From Dysgonomonas hofstadii (lineage in GTDB: Bacteria > Bacteroidota > Bacteroidia > Bacteroidales > Dysgonomonadaceae), in contig NZ_JACIEP010000003.1 of assembly GCF_014196915.1 (NCBI RefSeq), positions 372,001 to 436,000 of the forward strand: a stretch of 64,000 nucleotides of DNA, in the 5' to 3' direction. The translations under genes were made by a program, and so were the position numbers. How positions within the stretch are numbered: the first letter of the stretch is position 1; each line of letters starts with the position of its first letter. This document shows positions 1-8,971 of the stretch, one piece after another. The notes under the pieces are model-generated. The model had not been told where the DNA came from. It ran no database searches and saw nothing but the letters and a program-made list of their open reading frames with translations.

Positions 1-655
1 CACCATTGTTAAATATCTGAATTTTTCCCTGATTACTATTTGTACCTGTACCAGCGAAATTCTTGGAACCAATTCCCGCTCCACCGTTTCCATAATTCCT
101 GTTAGTGCCGTCCCCAGGTTGTTTAATAGTAGATTTAGCTATAAGAACGCCACTGGTATTGTCATTCGGATCTTTAGCGCTGATATGAATCTGCGCTCCC
201 CGGTCTACCTGAATAGCACAATATTCGGAAGTAGCATTGGTACCGCTAGTATTATCCGGGAAAAGGTAAAATTCATTCGTTCCATCCAAAATGAAGTTAA
301 CTATGGTAAGAGGATTTAAATTAGATTTTTTTGTATCTTCTGTCATTGTTGTTCCTGTGAAATATCGTCCTTTGACAGTCATACACGAACTGGACTTTGC
401 ATTCGCACCTGTTCTCGTTATTTTTACATTCTGCAATGTTATGGTCCCTACATAACCAGACTCGATTGTTATCGTATTGCTTGTAACAGTACCATTACCA
501 GTAATAACATATTCCACATTAGGTGTACTGGGAATAACTATATTTCCCGAATTAATATTAAGTTGTGTCGGAGTCTGTGCGTTAATTGTCGCTACTGCTG
601 TAAATTCCAGCAACAGAACAAATAATATTTTGTATAAAACAGCAATATGTTTCAT
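1..655 (-). CDS. Secreted repeat-type surface protein, 3' part missing at window edge
   Basis: Read on the minus strand from an ATG at 655, the frame stays open to base 1, so at least 218 codons are present and the C-terminus lies outside the window. The first 24 or so residues form a Sec signal peptide (MKHIAVLYKILFVLLL, ending near NAQT). The rest is rich in Thr, Asn, Gly and Ser with alternating beta-strand patterns (VEYVITGNGTVTSNTITI, GYVGTITLQNVKI) and a GGAGIGS stretch, as in right-handed beta-helix or carbohydrate-binding-like surface proteins of Bacteroidota. It starts 16 nt after the stop of the preceding lipocalin-like gene, so it is probably the distal gene of the fimbrial string. 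The family is inferred from composition only; no function is assigned. Confidence 0.6.
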   Translation of the reverse strand, partial: MKHIAVLYKILFVLLLEFTAVATINAQTPTQLNINSGNIVIPSTPNVEYVITGNGTVTSNTITIESGYVGTITLQNVKITRTGANAKSSSCMTVKGRYFTGTTMTEDTKKSNLNPLTIVNFILDGTNEFYLFPDNTSGTNATSEYCAIQVDRGAQIHISAKDPNDNTSGVLIAKSTIKQPGDGTNRNYGNGGAGIGSKNFAGTGTNSNQGKIQIFNNG

Positions 656-671
656 GTTTCCTTACGTTTAT

Positions 672-1097
672 TTATTTTCGTTTGTAAACCAGCAAGACAA
701 CTGTTTCCTTTGACGAATCGTCTATGTCATTACCGGTGAATTCCAAATACAATTTATCTTCAAGTATTGCCCATTCAGTGATAAATAATTTCCCGGATGA
801 AAGTTCAAAAGCAAGATAATCTCCATCAACCACATATTCCACACTTTTTGTCTGGTCTTCGTCTTTAAATAATACTGTTTCCTCTTTAACCTCTATTTCA
901 GCATAAAACTTCATATAGCTATTAATAAGGTCAAAATGTATTCTGGATTCATTACAGGGAATAGAAGCTTCTTCCCATACCCATTCTCCTTGCAGCGACT
1001 TTATATCATTTTTGGTTGTCTGTGCTATCGCAAACCACGATAAACTGCAAACTGCAAGCAACAAACAAACTCTTAATCGTATTATTTTAGATTCCAT
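672..1097 (-). CDS. Small secreted lipocalin-like protein (copy 2 of a tandem pair)
   Basis: About 141 residues: a hydrophobic signal peptide (RLRVCLLLAVCSLSWFAIAQ) followed by a short domain beginning LQGEWVWEEASIP, the pattern seen at the start of lipocalin-like domains. Strand-like segments follow (YMKFYAEIEV, DYLAFELSSGKLFITEW, LYLEFTG) and the protein ends VYKRK. The neighbouring gene is a clear paralogue with the same end (LLYKRK) and the same LQGEW motif. Paralogue alignment favours MESK as the start; an ATG three codons earlier, at 1106, is also possible and lies only 3 nt after the upstream stop. The ligand is unknown. Its place after the fimbrillin genes suggests a surface or periplasmic accessory role, which is inference. 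Confidence 0.65.
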   Translation of the reverse strand: MESKIIRLRVCLLLAVCSLSWFAIAQTTKNDIKSLQGEWVWEEASIPCNESRIHFDLINSYMKFYAEIEVKEETVLFKDEDQTKSVEYVVDGDYLAFELSSGKLFITEWAILEDKLYLEFTGNDIDDSSKETVVLLVYKRK

Positions 1098-1109
1098 AGA
1101 ATTCATTAT

Positions 1110-1547
1110 TTATTTTCGTTTATAAAGCAGTAAGACACTCATTTTTTTTGAAGCATTGAATATATCTTTTGTCTTATACTCCAGATATAATTCATCATCA
1201 ATTATCGTCCATTCGGCAATGATAGATTCTCCTGAAGGAAGATCAAAACCCAGGAAACTTCCTGCTAGATCGCATCTTGATACCTGAATCTGATCATTGT
1301 CTTTAACCAATAGTACCTTTCCCTTAATCTCTATTTCAGAATAAAATTTTATATAGTCATTGTCAAAATCAAAACTGGTTTCGTATTCGTTAACGGGTAT
1401 AGATGCAGCTTCCCATCTCCATTCCCCTTGCAACAGCTTTAGATTTTTGTCAGTATCATCAATATTAGCCCGTCCTATAGCAAACCATGACAAACAGCTG
1501 AATATGAACAATAAAAAAACCTTTAGTCGTATTGTGTTAACTTTCAT
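1110..1547 (-). CDS. Small secreted lipocalin-like protein (copy 1 of a tandem pair)
   Basis: About 145 residues with a signal peptide (RLKVFLLFIFSCLSWFAIG) and a lipocalin-like start LQGEWRWEAASIP. Strand-like stretches follow (YIKFYSEIEIKGKVLLV, SIIAEWTIIDDELYLEY). It is the paralogue of the next gene downstream, and the two have diverged mostly in the loops. A Cys in the signal region (FSCLSW) does not sit in a good lipobox, so normal Sec cleavage is more likely than lipidation. The start MKVN is chosen because it aligns with MESK of the paralogue; an ATG four codons earlier, at 1559, is possible. It lies 24 nt downstream of the fimbrillin-like lipoprotein gene in the same orientation. Confidence 0.65.
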   Translation of the reverse strand: MKVNTIRLKVFLLFIFSCLSWFAIGRANIDDTDKNLKLLQGEWRWEAASIPVNEYETSFDFDNDYIKFYSEIEIKGKVLLVKDNDQIQVSRCDLAGSFLGFDLPSGESIIAEWTIIDDELYLEYKTKDIFNASKKMSVLLLYKRK

Positions 1548-1583
1548 CGATTTTACCATTTTATTTAACTAATGCTCTTTATT

Positions 1584-2606
1584 TTATTCAAATGTTACTT
1601 CCTGATCCACATCTACCCAATCCTTAACTGTTACTTTCAGATCAAGATTTGTTCCAGGCTCGCCCCGGAAGTTAAGCTTCAGCTGGATTATACTGTTCAC
1701 CTTAGGCACATGTGAGATTTCAATGGGTGTTTCGGTCTTCCCAAAATAGCTCTCGCCTTTGAGTGGCATACTTATTTTAAACCGTAACTTATGGGTTGTT
1801 ATATCAAGAGCATCCAGGCCTCTGTGAGCAGGCACAATAAAATTTACTGTATCGGCTACCAGTTCGTTATTCGTATCATATTTGAAATTGAGGTATTCTC
1901 TGATCGGTGTATTTCCCGAATTATCCGGATTATCTTTATCCGGATAATATCCACCAGCCCAGTTTAGTGTTGTTGGAACACTCAGTAAGTCGACAAATGC
2001 ATTATTGTCTTTTACCCCTGCGGTTATGTTGTCAAAACCTGAATATTCCTCAAGTATGACTTGTATTTTCGCAACATTCCTGTCCAATGTTGCCTGTACT
2101 TCTCTTTTGTCTGTTTCTGTTATTACTACACCCGGCAATGATGCATATCTAAGCTCCGCCGGGGTCTGAGACAAGAATTCTTCTGCCGGAGTAGTGTATT
2201 CTGTTTTCCACATCGGATTACTGTTATCCCCTCCATATGGCGGAAGAATTATATCTCCCTGTATATCTTTATCGCACGTCAAAAGAACAAGATTCCATGT
2301 ACCAACATTCATGTAAGTGGAAAGAACATTCCCGTTTTTGGTCACGTTCCACTTTCTCTCCACGAACTGGTCATTATTCCTGAATACATATATCAGGGCA
2401 TTGCTCATAAATACAGGATTAGAACCCGACTTAAGAGACATTGTCACATTTGGCGCAGGCTGAGAAGAATCATCCTCATCAGTCACTTTATCACCGTCGC
2501 ATCCTGACAAAAGCAAGAGCAAAGTGAGTATGATGACTTTCATACATGCTTTGAAAACCGAAATCAGGCTGTCAAAAGATAAATATATTGTTCTGCTTTT
2601 ATTCAT
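1584..2606 (-). CDS. Fimbrillin-like lipoprotein (FimB/Mfa family fold)
   Basis: About 340 residues. A hydrophobic stretch ending in the lipobox LLLLLSGC marks an outer-membrane lipoprotein. The body has two-sandwich fimbrillin features: an N-terminal part with NALIYVFRNNDQFVERKW, a central VQATLDRNVAKIQVILEEY strand pattern typical of Bacteroidota fimbrillins, and a C-terminal VTVKDWVDVDQEVTFE strand, the kind of final strand used in donor exchange or capping. The start overlaps the end of the upstream Mfa1-like gene (ATG within its last codons), suggesting translational coupling; an internal ATG at 2543 would give a more ordinary signal peptide. The likely role is as an anchor or minor tip subunit for the Mfa1-like protein. 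The family call is by fold pattern; the exact subfamily is uncertain. Confidence 0.65.
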   Translation of the reverse strand: MNKSRTIYLSFDSLISVFKACMKVIILTLLLLLSGCDGDKVTDEDDSSQPAPNVTMSLKSGSNPVFMSNALIYVFRNNDQFVERKWNVTKNGNVLSTYMNVGTWNLVLLTCDKDIQGDIILPPYGGDNSNPMWKTEYTTPAEEFLSQTPAELRYASLPGVVITETDKREVQATLDRNVAKIQVILEEYSGFDNITAGVKDNNAFVDLLSVPTTLNWAGGYYPDKDNPDNSGNTPIREYLNFKYDTNNELVADTVNFIVPAHRGLDALDITTHKLRFKISMPLKGESYFGKTETPIEISHVPKVNSIIQLKLNFRGEPGTNLDLKVTVKDWVDVDQEVTFE

Positions 2607-3999
2607 AATCATTTGTGTTTTGGCTGTAAGTATCTCCTGTCCAAGGGAAAAGATTTCGTCCTACAGTTTCCGTTATTTCTATATCCTGATTAGCTGTCTG
2701 TAAACTTTTCAGCGGAACAGGATTCTCTCCATACAAGCTACCAAGGCCTTTAATCTTAGCTGAAATCTTATATTGATAATTGCGCTTGATATAATCATGG
2801 TCGGCAGTCTTACTCGTACTGGTAGGAGCATTAACTTCCACCGCATAATAGCTTTTTACGGTTTTAGCAATATTGTCTTGCGAACTCATGAAATTATACC
2901 TGACTCCGATCACAAAATAGGTAGGATAATTACTGTCTTCATTTTCGAATGTATAGAACCACAAGGGTGTTGCATTCTCATTGATATCATAATTCGGAGT
3001 TGTTATAGCTTCCTCTAAAAAATCAGTGTACAGGCTTTGTGCATGCAAATCAGTTATACGTCCCTGATTCATCAGGAAGGAGTAACCTGCATCACATCCA
3101 TGTCCGAATTTTTCAACAAATCCGGGCTGAGTCCCAGCTGCAAATTTGGATGTGGTTTTCACGTTCATCAAAAATATAGAATCGATATGGTACGTATAAT
3201 CATCCGATTTATATGTAGTTCCCTCGAAAGGTAGTTCTGTAGGTAGCTCAAATTCAATCTTTTCTATGGCAACTCTCGCAGCCAGACGCTCTATATAGAA
3301 CGGTTGGGTACCTTTCGGAGTCCACCCGTCATTTTGATTTACGCCATCCGGGCGACCATTGTTATCTGTAAATCCAATATAATGATGGTCATACAGATTG
3401 TTAAATTGCACATCCGTTATAAAATTGCACATCGTGAGATTCGTTTTCAGATCAGATGGATTCAATCCTCCGATCGGTAATTCCTCATCCGGGTTAGTTA
3501 CATTCCCGGGATGAGGTGAACGCCCCTGTGTAGATAAATTTTCATATTTTTCGAGAAACTGTTGAATATTCTCAACAGAACTGAAATACTTGTCCGGCGC
3601 ATTAGCGATAACATAAATATCACGTTTTCCGGCCGTTAGTTTTATGTCTTTAATTGTATCTATCTCTATGTATTCTTTGTCATATGTTTCATTGACCACA
3701 TCTCTTGTTTTGCGGATAACATATCCGTATCCGTCTTTTGTCCCTTCTTCTCTTTCTCCAGCCGACTTGAATATTAATACTTCAAGGCTATAAACTTTGC
3801 TTTCCGCATCTTTATCCTGATTACCTGCAGACTTTTCTCTTCCCTGCTGGCTGGCATTAAGTAATATTGAAAGGGATGTCTGTTGTTTAGAACCGTCAAC
3901 AACAGGTATGGTCTCATCGTCGGAACATGAATACATAAGCGTCCCTGCCAATATAATTACCAGCAGATTTATATGTTTCTTTATATTCATTTTTTCCAT
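2599..3999 (-). CDS. Mfa1-like fimbrillin (second fimbrial structural subunit)
   Basis: About 466 residues. The start MEKMNIKKH is chosen because the longer frame to 4062 adds a hydrophilic stretch with no signal character. The signal peptide ends in the lipobox LMYSCSDDE, as in fimbrillins that are lipidated, exported and then proteolytically matured before polymerising. The N-terminal domain has VYSLEVLIFKSAG and the ITVIANAP-like segment DIYVIANAPDKYF, both characteristic of Mfa1/FimA proteins. The middle has RLAARVAIEKIEF, the conserved strand of the second domain. The C-terminus is polar (TGDTYSQNTNDYE). It is followed by an overlapping fimbrillin-like lipoprotein gene, giving a second subunit/anchor pair within this operon. 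Confidence 0.8.
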   Translation of the reverse strand: MEKMNIKKHINLLVIILAGTLMYSCSDDETIPVVDGSKQQTSLSILLNASQQGREKSAGNQDKDAESKVYSLEVLIFKSAGEREEGTKDGYGYVIRKTRDVVNETYDKEYIEIDTIKDIKLTAGKRDIYVIANAPDKYFSSVENIQQFLEKYENLSTQGRSPHPGNVTNPDEELPIGGLNPSDLKTNLTMCNFITDVQFNNLYDHHYIGFTDNNGRPDGVNQNDGWTPKGTQPFYIERLAARVAIEKIEFELPTELPFEGTTYKSDDYTYHIDSIFLMNVKTTSKFAAGTQPGFVEKFGHGCDAGYSFLMNQGRITDLHAQSLYTDFLEEAITTPNYDINENATPLWFYTFENEDSNYPTYFVIGVRYNFMSSQDNIAKTVKSYYAVEVNAPTSTSKTADHDYIKRNYQYKISAKIKGLGSLYGENPVPLKSLQTANQDIEITETVGRNLFPWTGDTYSQNTNDYE

Positions 4000-4034
4000 T
4001 TTATTATCTTTTGTTTCTAGTCTAGTTCTGTTTG

Positions 4035-4535
4035 TTAATGAAAGGTATAGTAAATATTGCACCAGGCTATTTTAGCCTTTTTGTCTTTCAGCAGAGACAG
4101 AGAGGATAGTCCGGCATAATTGAAAGCACCCCAGCACGTTTCATTACAATTCAACGAACGCTTCTTCTTTACGCCCCAGATATCCCCTATCCCTGTAAGC
4201 CCCTGTATAATGGTCAGTTTATTCCTGTTTCCATAGGCAAAGGGTATCCATTTATCGAGTTCGGGAGATAGAATTTCCAAGACTCCGTTATTCAGTCGAT
4301 ATATATGGTAATGTTCATAAGGTGTAATTTTCAGCCGGGTATCATCTATAAAAACCAATCCCATTTCTTTATACAGATTTTCTTTCTCCTTCATTTCATC
4401 GGCCCATAGATCGTGAGGTTCGACTCCGGTAGTGTCGCATGTAACCGCCCCCTTACGAGAGCCGGTATACATAACAAACTCTTGTACATGCGCATACCTG
4501 AACGATAAAAGCAAAGGAATATCTATCTGTTTCAT
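4035..4535 (-). CDS. Unknown 166-aa protein inside the fimbrial operon
   Basis: I do not recognise this protein. It has no signal peptide or membrane segment. The N-terminus is MKQIDIPLLLSFRYAHVQE, followed by charged helices (LWADEMKEKENLYKEMG) and strand-like stretches (GLVFIDDTRLKITPY, HYHIYRLNNGVLEIL). The C-terminal part contains several Cys and Trp residues (NCNETCWGAFNY, AKIAWCNIYYTFH). It lies between the propeller/Calx-beta gene (54 nt upstream) and the Mfa1-like gene, in the same direction, so it is probably co-transcribed. A cytoplasmic protein in the middle of an envelope operon is unusual. No function is assigned. Confidence 0.55.
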   Translation of the reverse strand: MKQIDIPLLLSFRYAHVQEFVMYTGSRKGAVTCDTTGVEPHDLWADEMKEKENLYKEMGLVFIDDTRLKITPYEHYHIYRLNNGVLEILSPELDKWIPFAYGNRNKLTIIQGLTGIGDIWGVKKKRSLNCNETCWGAFNYAGLSSLSLLKDKKAKIAWCNIYYTFH

Positions 4536-4589
4536 TTCTTACTATTTTAGGTTCAACTATAAATGGCCCGGCCTTCCATCATTTTTTTA

Positions 4590-7049
4590 TTATTCTACAA
4601 TGGAGAATCCTGCAGATGCTTCAGTAGGTGAGATCAATATATCCGGTGCATTATCCGGTTTGCTCACTGAATCTATTCCTACTACTAGTTTCTTTATACC
4701 TGTATTTTGTACATTATGCAATATAATACCATTCAGATTTATAGCACTACGGTTACCATCACCCCATATACGCAGATCGTGGCGGTTTGTAAATACAAAG
4801 TCCTTACCTTCTTCTGCTGTTGTCTGAGCGTCTACCGAACATGATATAGAGATATCTCCTCCTGTTGCATTCGTAAGCAAAGCACCGTCCGAAGCTCTTA
4901 TCAGAGAAACTTTAAAGAAGCCGGAAACAATATTATTCATTCTTCCATGATCGCCCAATGAGCTTATAGCTATATGTGCCGGTTGATCGACTATAGTACC
5001 TGTACAACTCAATATCGAGCTTTCGAAATTGATGTTGGCATCATTGATCGCATATATTTTTCTGAAATCAACTACAACTGATTTTGGTAACTCATAGCGG
5101 GTATCTACCAATGTTCTGACATTGAATTTTCCTGAAGCAGCACCTCTTCCAATGATCACGCGAGGACTAACACCCATATCGAAATCCAGATTATCGGCTG
5201 TTCCTTTTCCATAAATACCTTCTACTATGATATCCGAACCTGTCGCATTGATCAACGATTCTCCGTTTGTTTTGAATATTCCCAGTTCATACTCAACATC
5301 CTGTGTTCCTTCCAGTCCGTCGCGGGTACCCATAAGTTTAACCAGTACCTCCTGATCTTCAATATCCCCTACTCCGGTAGCTTTCACCAAATAACTCTGT
5401 TCTACATTCGCCAGATGCAATTCGAACATTTTGCGACCTTCCATCAGATTATTAGCTTTCACTGGTACTTCAACATCCTGTTTCACCATATAGCGCGCAG
5501 TTCCGTCGTTAGAAGGGACAAATGACAGACTACCTTTAACAGGGGTGTAATTATCAACCTTGTTAGCTGTACCGTCCTGAGTAAGATATTCTACCCTGAC
5601 AGGGATAGGAGCACCCTGATCTGTTGTTGGGTAACCTGTTAATGTGACAGTGAAAATTGCTGTAGTATAACCATTTACAGGTTTGTTGATTTTAACGTCT
5701 GATACATATAAACCATGTCCCAGTTTCACTAAACGGTTTTTCATATCCTTGAACAAAATATCACCGTTAGTAGTGAACAGTATTTCTTCAAAAGCCTTCT
5801 TATCATCTTCGATAGCATACCGGTCGAACAAAAGTTCTCCTGCCGAAGACAGCATACATACGCGCCCACTCGATCTGCTTGTCAGGAATATACCGTTTGC
5901 ATTCATATGCACCTGATCGAAATTACCATCAGTCGCTTTTTGATATATCTGACGCCCATCCTTAGACAGCCCGATAATAGTTCCACGCCCCCTTTCGGAA
6001 TCGAAACCGACAATAACCGCTTCTCCTGATACCGGATCCATTTCCATGCCGGAAACGGCTCCTTTCAGGATATACTTTTGCAAGTCGGTTCCATCGTTAC
6101 GCAACAGTGAATAGTAACTTTTGTCTGTGGCATTACCACCAACCAGAACATTTCCGTTCTTAGCTAATGATAAATATTGTAATGAAGTTTCGCCAGAGGC
6201 GGGAACTATTTCTTTACTGAATATGATATCTCCTTCAGGACGCAATTTAACAACACGGCCTCCGGCCATCGAGCTATTTCCTATCAGGAATATATGGTCG
6301 TCTTCAGCTGTGATCATTTTGCACATCTGAAACTCAGGTTCAGGTAATTTAGTAACAAAAACAGGCTTACCATTACTATCTAGCCTTACTACAGCCGAAA
6401 CGGTTCCGTCTTCAGCAGTGAAAGCTGCATGGATATATTCCCTGGAGCTACCAAGCACATCGAATCCGATGCACGGACCACCTTCGTCTGATACGTATTT
6501 GTAAACAACCTTACCGGAAGCGTCAACCTTAACCAACATACCGGCACGGATACCACCCGGACGAGGTTCATAACCACCAAGGACAAAACTACCGTCTTTT
6601 AGTTGCTGTCCGCAGAACAATTCGCTGCCCGCCTCACCAACAATAGCATCTTTCAGTATTTCTCCGGTTTCATCTGTTATAATAAACCGCCCGTACACAC
6701 CTTTGTCTTTCTTTTTCGAAAGCCAGTCCTTGGACTGTCCCAATATCAATAGTTTACGGTCTCCTGTGTGATAAGTGTTATTTACAGATTCAAAACCTTT
6801 TGATAATGTGCGCGAAGACACAGCTTTTCCATCCCGGCCAATCCAGGTCGTAGTTGTTACTCCGCCGTTATTACCTATCAGGGCTACTTCCCCATTCGTA
6901 ACAGGGCAGGTAAACTGGTACGTAATTCCTTCACCATACGTCCTGTCATAAACAACCGGCATATATTGAGCCTGGATCTTAACTAGCGGGTATACCGATG
7001 ATAGTATTAAAACTATCAGAGTGGCATATAATTTCCTTTTTAACTGCAT
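4590..7049 (-). CDS. Large secreted beta-propeller and Calx-beta domain protein
   Basis: 819 residues with a Sec signal peptide (LYATLIVLILSSVYPLVKIQAQ). Residues 30-440 are repeated short blades with Gly-Asn/Asp turns (VALIGNNGGVTTTTWIGRDG, FVLGGYEPRPGG, VLVGGNATDKSYYSLLRNDG) suggesting a beta-propeller. Residues 453-560 match a Calx-beta domain: FTVTLTGYP, VEYLTQDGTANKVDNYTP, the acidic EGRKMFELHL and a closing GDIEDQE. Two further beta-sandwich-like repeats follow (around 570-680 and 700-819). Calx-beta domains bind calcium and occur in adhesins. It lies between the OmpA-type gene (14 nt away) and the 166-aa unknown, so it may be an exported adhesin or accessory subunit; the role is inferred. 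Confidence 0.65.
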   Translation of the reverse strand: MQLKRKLYATLIVLILSSVYPLVKIQAQYMPVVYDRTYGEGITYQFTCPVTNGEVALIGNNGGVTTTTWIGRDGKAVSSRTLSKGFESVNNTYHTGDRKLLILGQSKDWLSKKKDKGVYGRFIITDETGEILKDAIVGEAGSELFCGQQLKDGSFVLGGYEPRPGGIRAGMLVKVDASGKVVYKYVSDEGGPCIGFDVLGSSREYIHAAFTAEDGTVSAVVRLDSNGKPVFVTKLPEPEFQMCKMITAEDDHIFLIGNSSMAGGRVVKLRPEGDIIFSKEIVPASGETSLQYLSLAKNGNVLVGGNATDKSYYSLLRNDGTDLQKYILKGAVSGMEMDPVSGEAVIVGFDSERGRGTIIGLSKDGRQIYQKATDGNFDQVHMNANGIFLTSRSSGRVCMLSSAGELLFDRYAIEDDKKAFEEILFTTNGDILFKDMKNRLVKLGHGLYVSDVKINKPVNGYTTAIFTVTLTGYPTTDQGAPIPVRVEYLTQDGTANKVDNYTPVKGSLSFVPSNDGTARYMVKQDVEVPVKANNLMEGRKMFELHLANVEQSYLVKATGVGDIEDQEVLVKLMGTRDGLEGTQDVEYELGIFKTNGESLINATGSDIIVEGIYGKGTADNLDFDMGVSPRVIIGRGAASGKFNVRTLVDTRYELPKSVVVDFRKIYAINDANINFESSILSCTGTIVDQPAHIAISSLGDHGRMNNIVSGFFKVSLIRASDGALLTNATGGDISISCSVDAQTTAEEGKDFVFTNRHDLRIWGDGNRSAINLNGIILHNVQNTGIKKLVVGIDSVSKPDNAPDILISPTEASAGFSIVE

Positions 7050-7063
7050 TGTGGTATAAATAT

Positions 7064-8962
7064 TTATTTTGTTATTGCTTTTATATCTACTCGCCGCGCT
7101 CCCTGATTAAGTTTTATCCTGTTTTCCAATGAAAGGGACTTATAAAGAGCATTACCGGAAAATTCACCGTTGCTATATCCCGGCATCAGTTCGGGAAAAT
7201 CAATATCGACCGGGATTTGCCCCATGCCTTGCACTATCAGTTTTGCTGTTATACCATGGTTTTTCATCCATTGACTTACTTCGGTAGCCCTTTTTTCAGA
7301 TAAAACCAGATTATACTCCTCTCCTCCGATCTCATCGGCAAAACCTTCCATAATCAATGTATCCACTTTACTGAGGTCTGATTCTTTTCGCCATGTATCG
7401 AGAGCATAAAGAGATTCTGCATCCAACTTGTAAGAATTGAAGTCAAAATAGAGACTCAGCATGTGTTCCATGAACCGACTGCTTGGCAACTCTTCCTTCA
7501 TAGGGATATTGACTTTGTTTTCTTCTTTCATCACATCGATAGCGCCATTAGTTACGGCTTTGGCCTCAGTCATACCAAACAGCATATTGCTTTTTCCTCT
7601 TTCTGCTTCATTACGTTCGAAGTAGAAAATATCGTCTTTATTAGCTGTTTTTCTGTCCGAAACGATATAGCCGCGGTTTTCATCAATCTGAAGCAGGCTG
7701 AAATCGTTATGGACAGTATTTATAGGATAGTCGAAATGAACGAGACTACCTACAACGGCCTGTCCGTCTTCGTATGTAATACCATATACATCGTATCCAC
7801 CAAAACCTACATGCCCGTTGGAAGAAAAGATTAACATTTCATTAAATAATCCGGGCGATATTTCATCTCCTTCGGTATTAACCTGAGATCCCAGATTAAC
7901 AGGATCACCCCATGCTCCTTTTTGATCGTTCCAGTGAGTAACATAGATATCATAGCCACCAAAACCACCCGGCATATCCGAGGCAAAAAGCAACGAACGG
8001 TCGTTATTGAACAAGAATGGATGAGAATAAGAACTACCTTCCTCTTGAGGAAAAGCTTCTTTGAAAGAAGACCATCCTTTTCTCTTCTGATCATAATCAG
8101 AGTAATATAATCTGGTCTGGAATGTATTCAGCCCCTGAGCAGACATTCCTATTCCTTCTCCTTTTCCGTAATAAACCTGCGTTACCACCATCCTTGTCAT
8201 ATTATTAGCAAAAGACAGAGGGCCGTTTTGCAAGCTGTAAGGAATCATATCCAGCAGCCTTTTTTTGGTATTTCCTTCATTTTTAATCGAAAATTCAGAA
8301 TCTTCTGCCAGAGAGAAATAATTACTACGATGGTAAAATTTCTTATTAGGGTCATGGAACCGGCTCTTACTGCTGGCGTAGAAATATTCACCTGCTTTCA
8401 CTCCGATCCAGAATTCCGAATTCGGACTATTTACATTATCGAGCCCGCGTACATTGAACTCTGGTGTACCTATTGGCAAAAAACCACCTTCATAGTTAAG
8501 GGCATGTAAGATATTCTGATAACGTTGATCGGAATGATATGCATCGCGATAAGCGTATCTCCGGGCAAGGCCAATGGCCTTCATTTTTTGTCCTGAAAAT
8601 CTCAGGGCATCAAGATAGTTACATACATCTACCGGAGTTAACAGTTCGCTCGATATAGCCATTGCTGTTTCGTAGTGAGGAACAGCTGATACATAGTCCA
8701 ATAGAGTCAGATATAACCGCCCTACTTTCAGATGTAATACCGCACTGTACTCAGCGCTTAACGAATGTTTAAAAGCCGATTCGTAAATAGTCATAGCTTC
8801 ATCGAAATCCTGACGGACAAACTTTCTGTCGGCCTTGGCCTCGACTCCTTTTGCCCTCCTGTCTCCTTCCGTCTCATTTTTTCTGTCCTCACCCATTATA
8901 GACAATGAGGCGAGACCCAGAAGGACCAGAAAAGCGATTCGTAATAATATTTGGTTAATCAT
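7064..8962 (-). CDS. TPR, PD40 propeller and OmpA C-terminal domain protein
   Basis: 632 residues with a signal peptide (LLRIAFLVLLGLASLSIMG). Residues about 50-155 look like TPR helices (AVLHLKVGRLYLTLLDYVSAVPHYETAMAI). Residues about 290-450 carry PD40/WD40-like blades (LLFASDMPGGFGGYDIYVT, MLIFSSNGHVGFGGYDVYGI). Residues about 510-600 are an OmpA-type peptidoglycan-binding domain (YFDFNSYKLDAESLYAL, MEGFADEIGGEEYNLVLSEKRA). The domain order resembles PorE-like and fimbria-associated OmpA proteins. It probably links an outer-membrane fimbrial base to the cell wall. It follows the DUF3575 gene by 9 nt, a pairing often seen in Bacteroidales fimbrial loci. Confidence 0.85.
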   Translation of the reverse strand: MINQILLRIAFLVLLGLASLSIMGEDRKNETEGDRRAKGVEAKADRKFVRQDFDEAMTIYESAFKHSLSAEYSAVLHLKVGRLYLTLLDYVSAVPHYETAMAISSELLTPVDVCNYLDALRFSGQKMKAIGLARRYAYRDAYHSDQRYQNILHALNYEGGFLPIGTPEFNVRGLDNVNSPNSEFWIGVKAGEYFYASSKSRFHDPNKKFYHRSNYFSLAEDSEFSIKNEGNTKKRLLDMIPYSLQNGPLSFANNMTRMVVTQVYYGKGEGIGMSAQGLNTFQTRLYYSDYDQKRKGWSSFKEAFPQEEGSSYSHPFLFNNDRSLLFASDMPGGFGGYDIYVTHWNDQKGAWGDPVNLGSQVNTEGDEISPGLFNEMLIFSSNGHVGFGGYDVYGITYEDGQAVVGSLVHFDYPINTVHNDFSLLQIDENRGYIVSDRKTANKDDIFYFERNEAERGKSNMLFGMTEAKAVTNGAIDVMKEENKVNIPMKEELPSSRFMEHMLSLYFDFNSYKLDAESLYALDTWRKESDLSKVDTLIMEGFADEIGGEEYNLVLSEKRATEVSQWMKNHGITAKLIVQGMGQIPVDIDFPELMPGYSNGEFSGNALYKSLSLENRIKLNQGARRVDIKAITK

Positions 8963-8971
8963 AGTAATTTC

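Noticed and set aside
4432-4827. + strand frame of 131 codons across the gap between the 166-aa unknown and the Calx-beta gene
   Set aside because: Overlaps two convincing minus-strand genes and has no signal peptide or domain.
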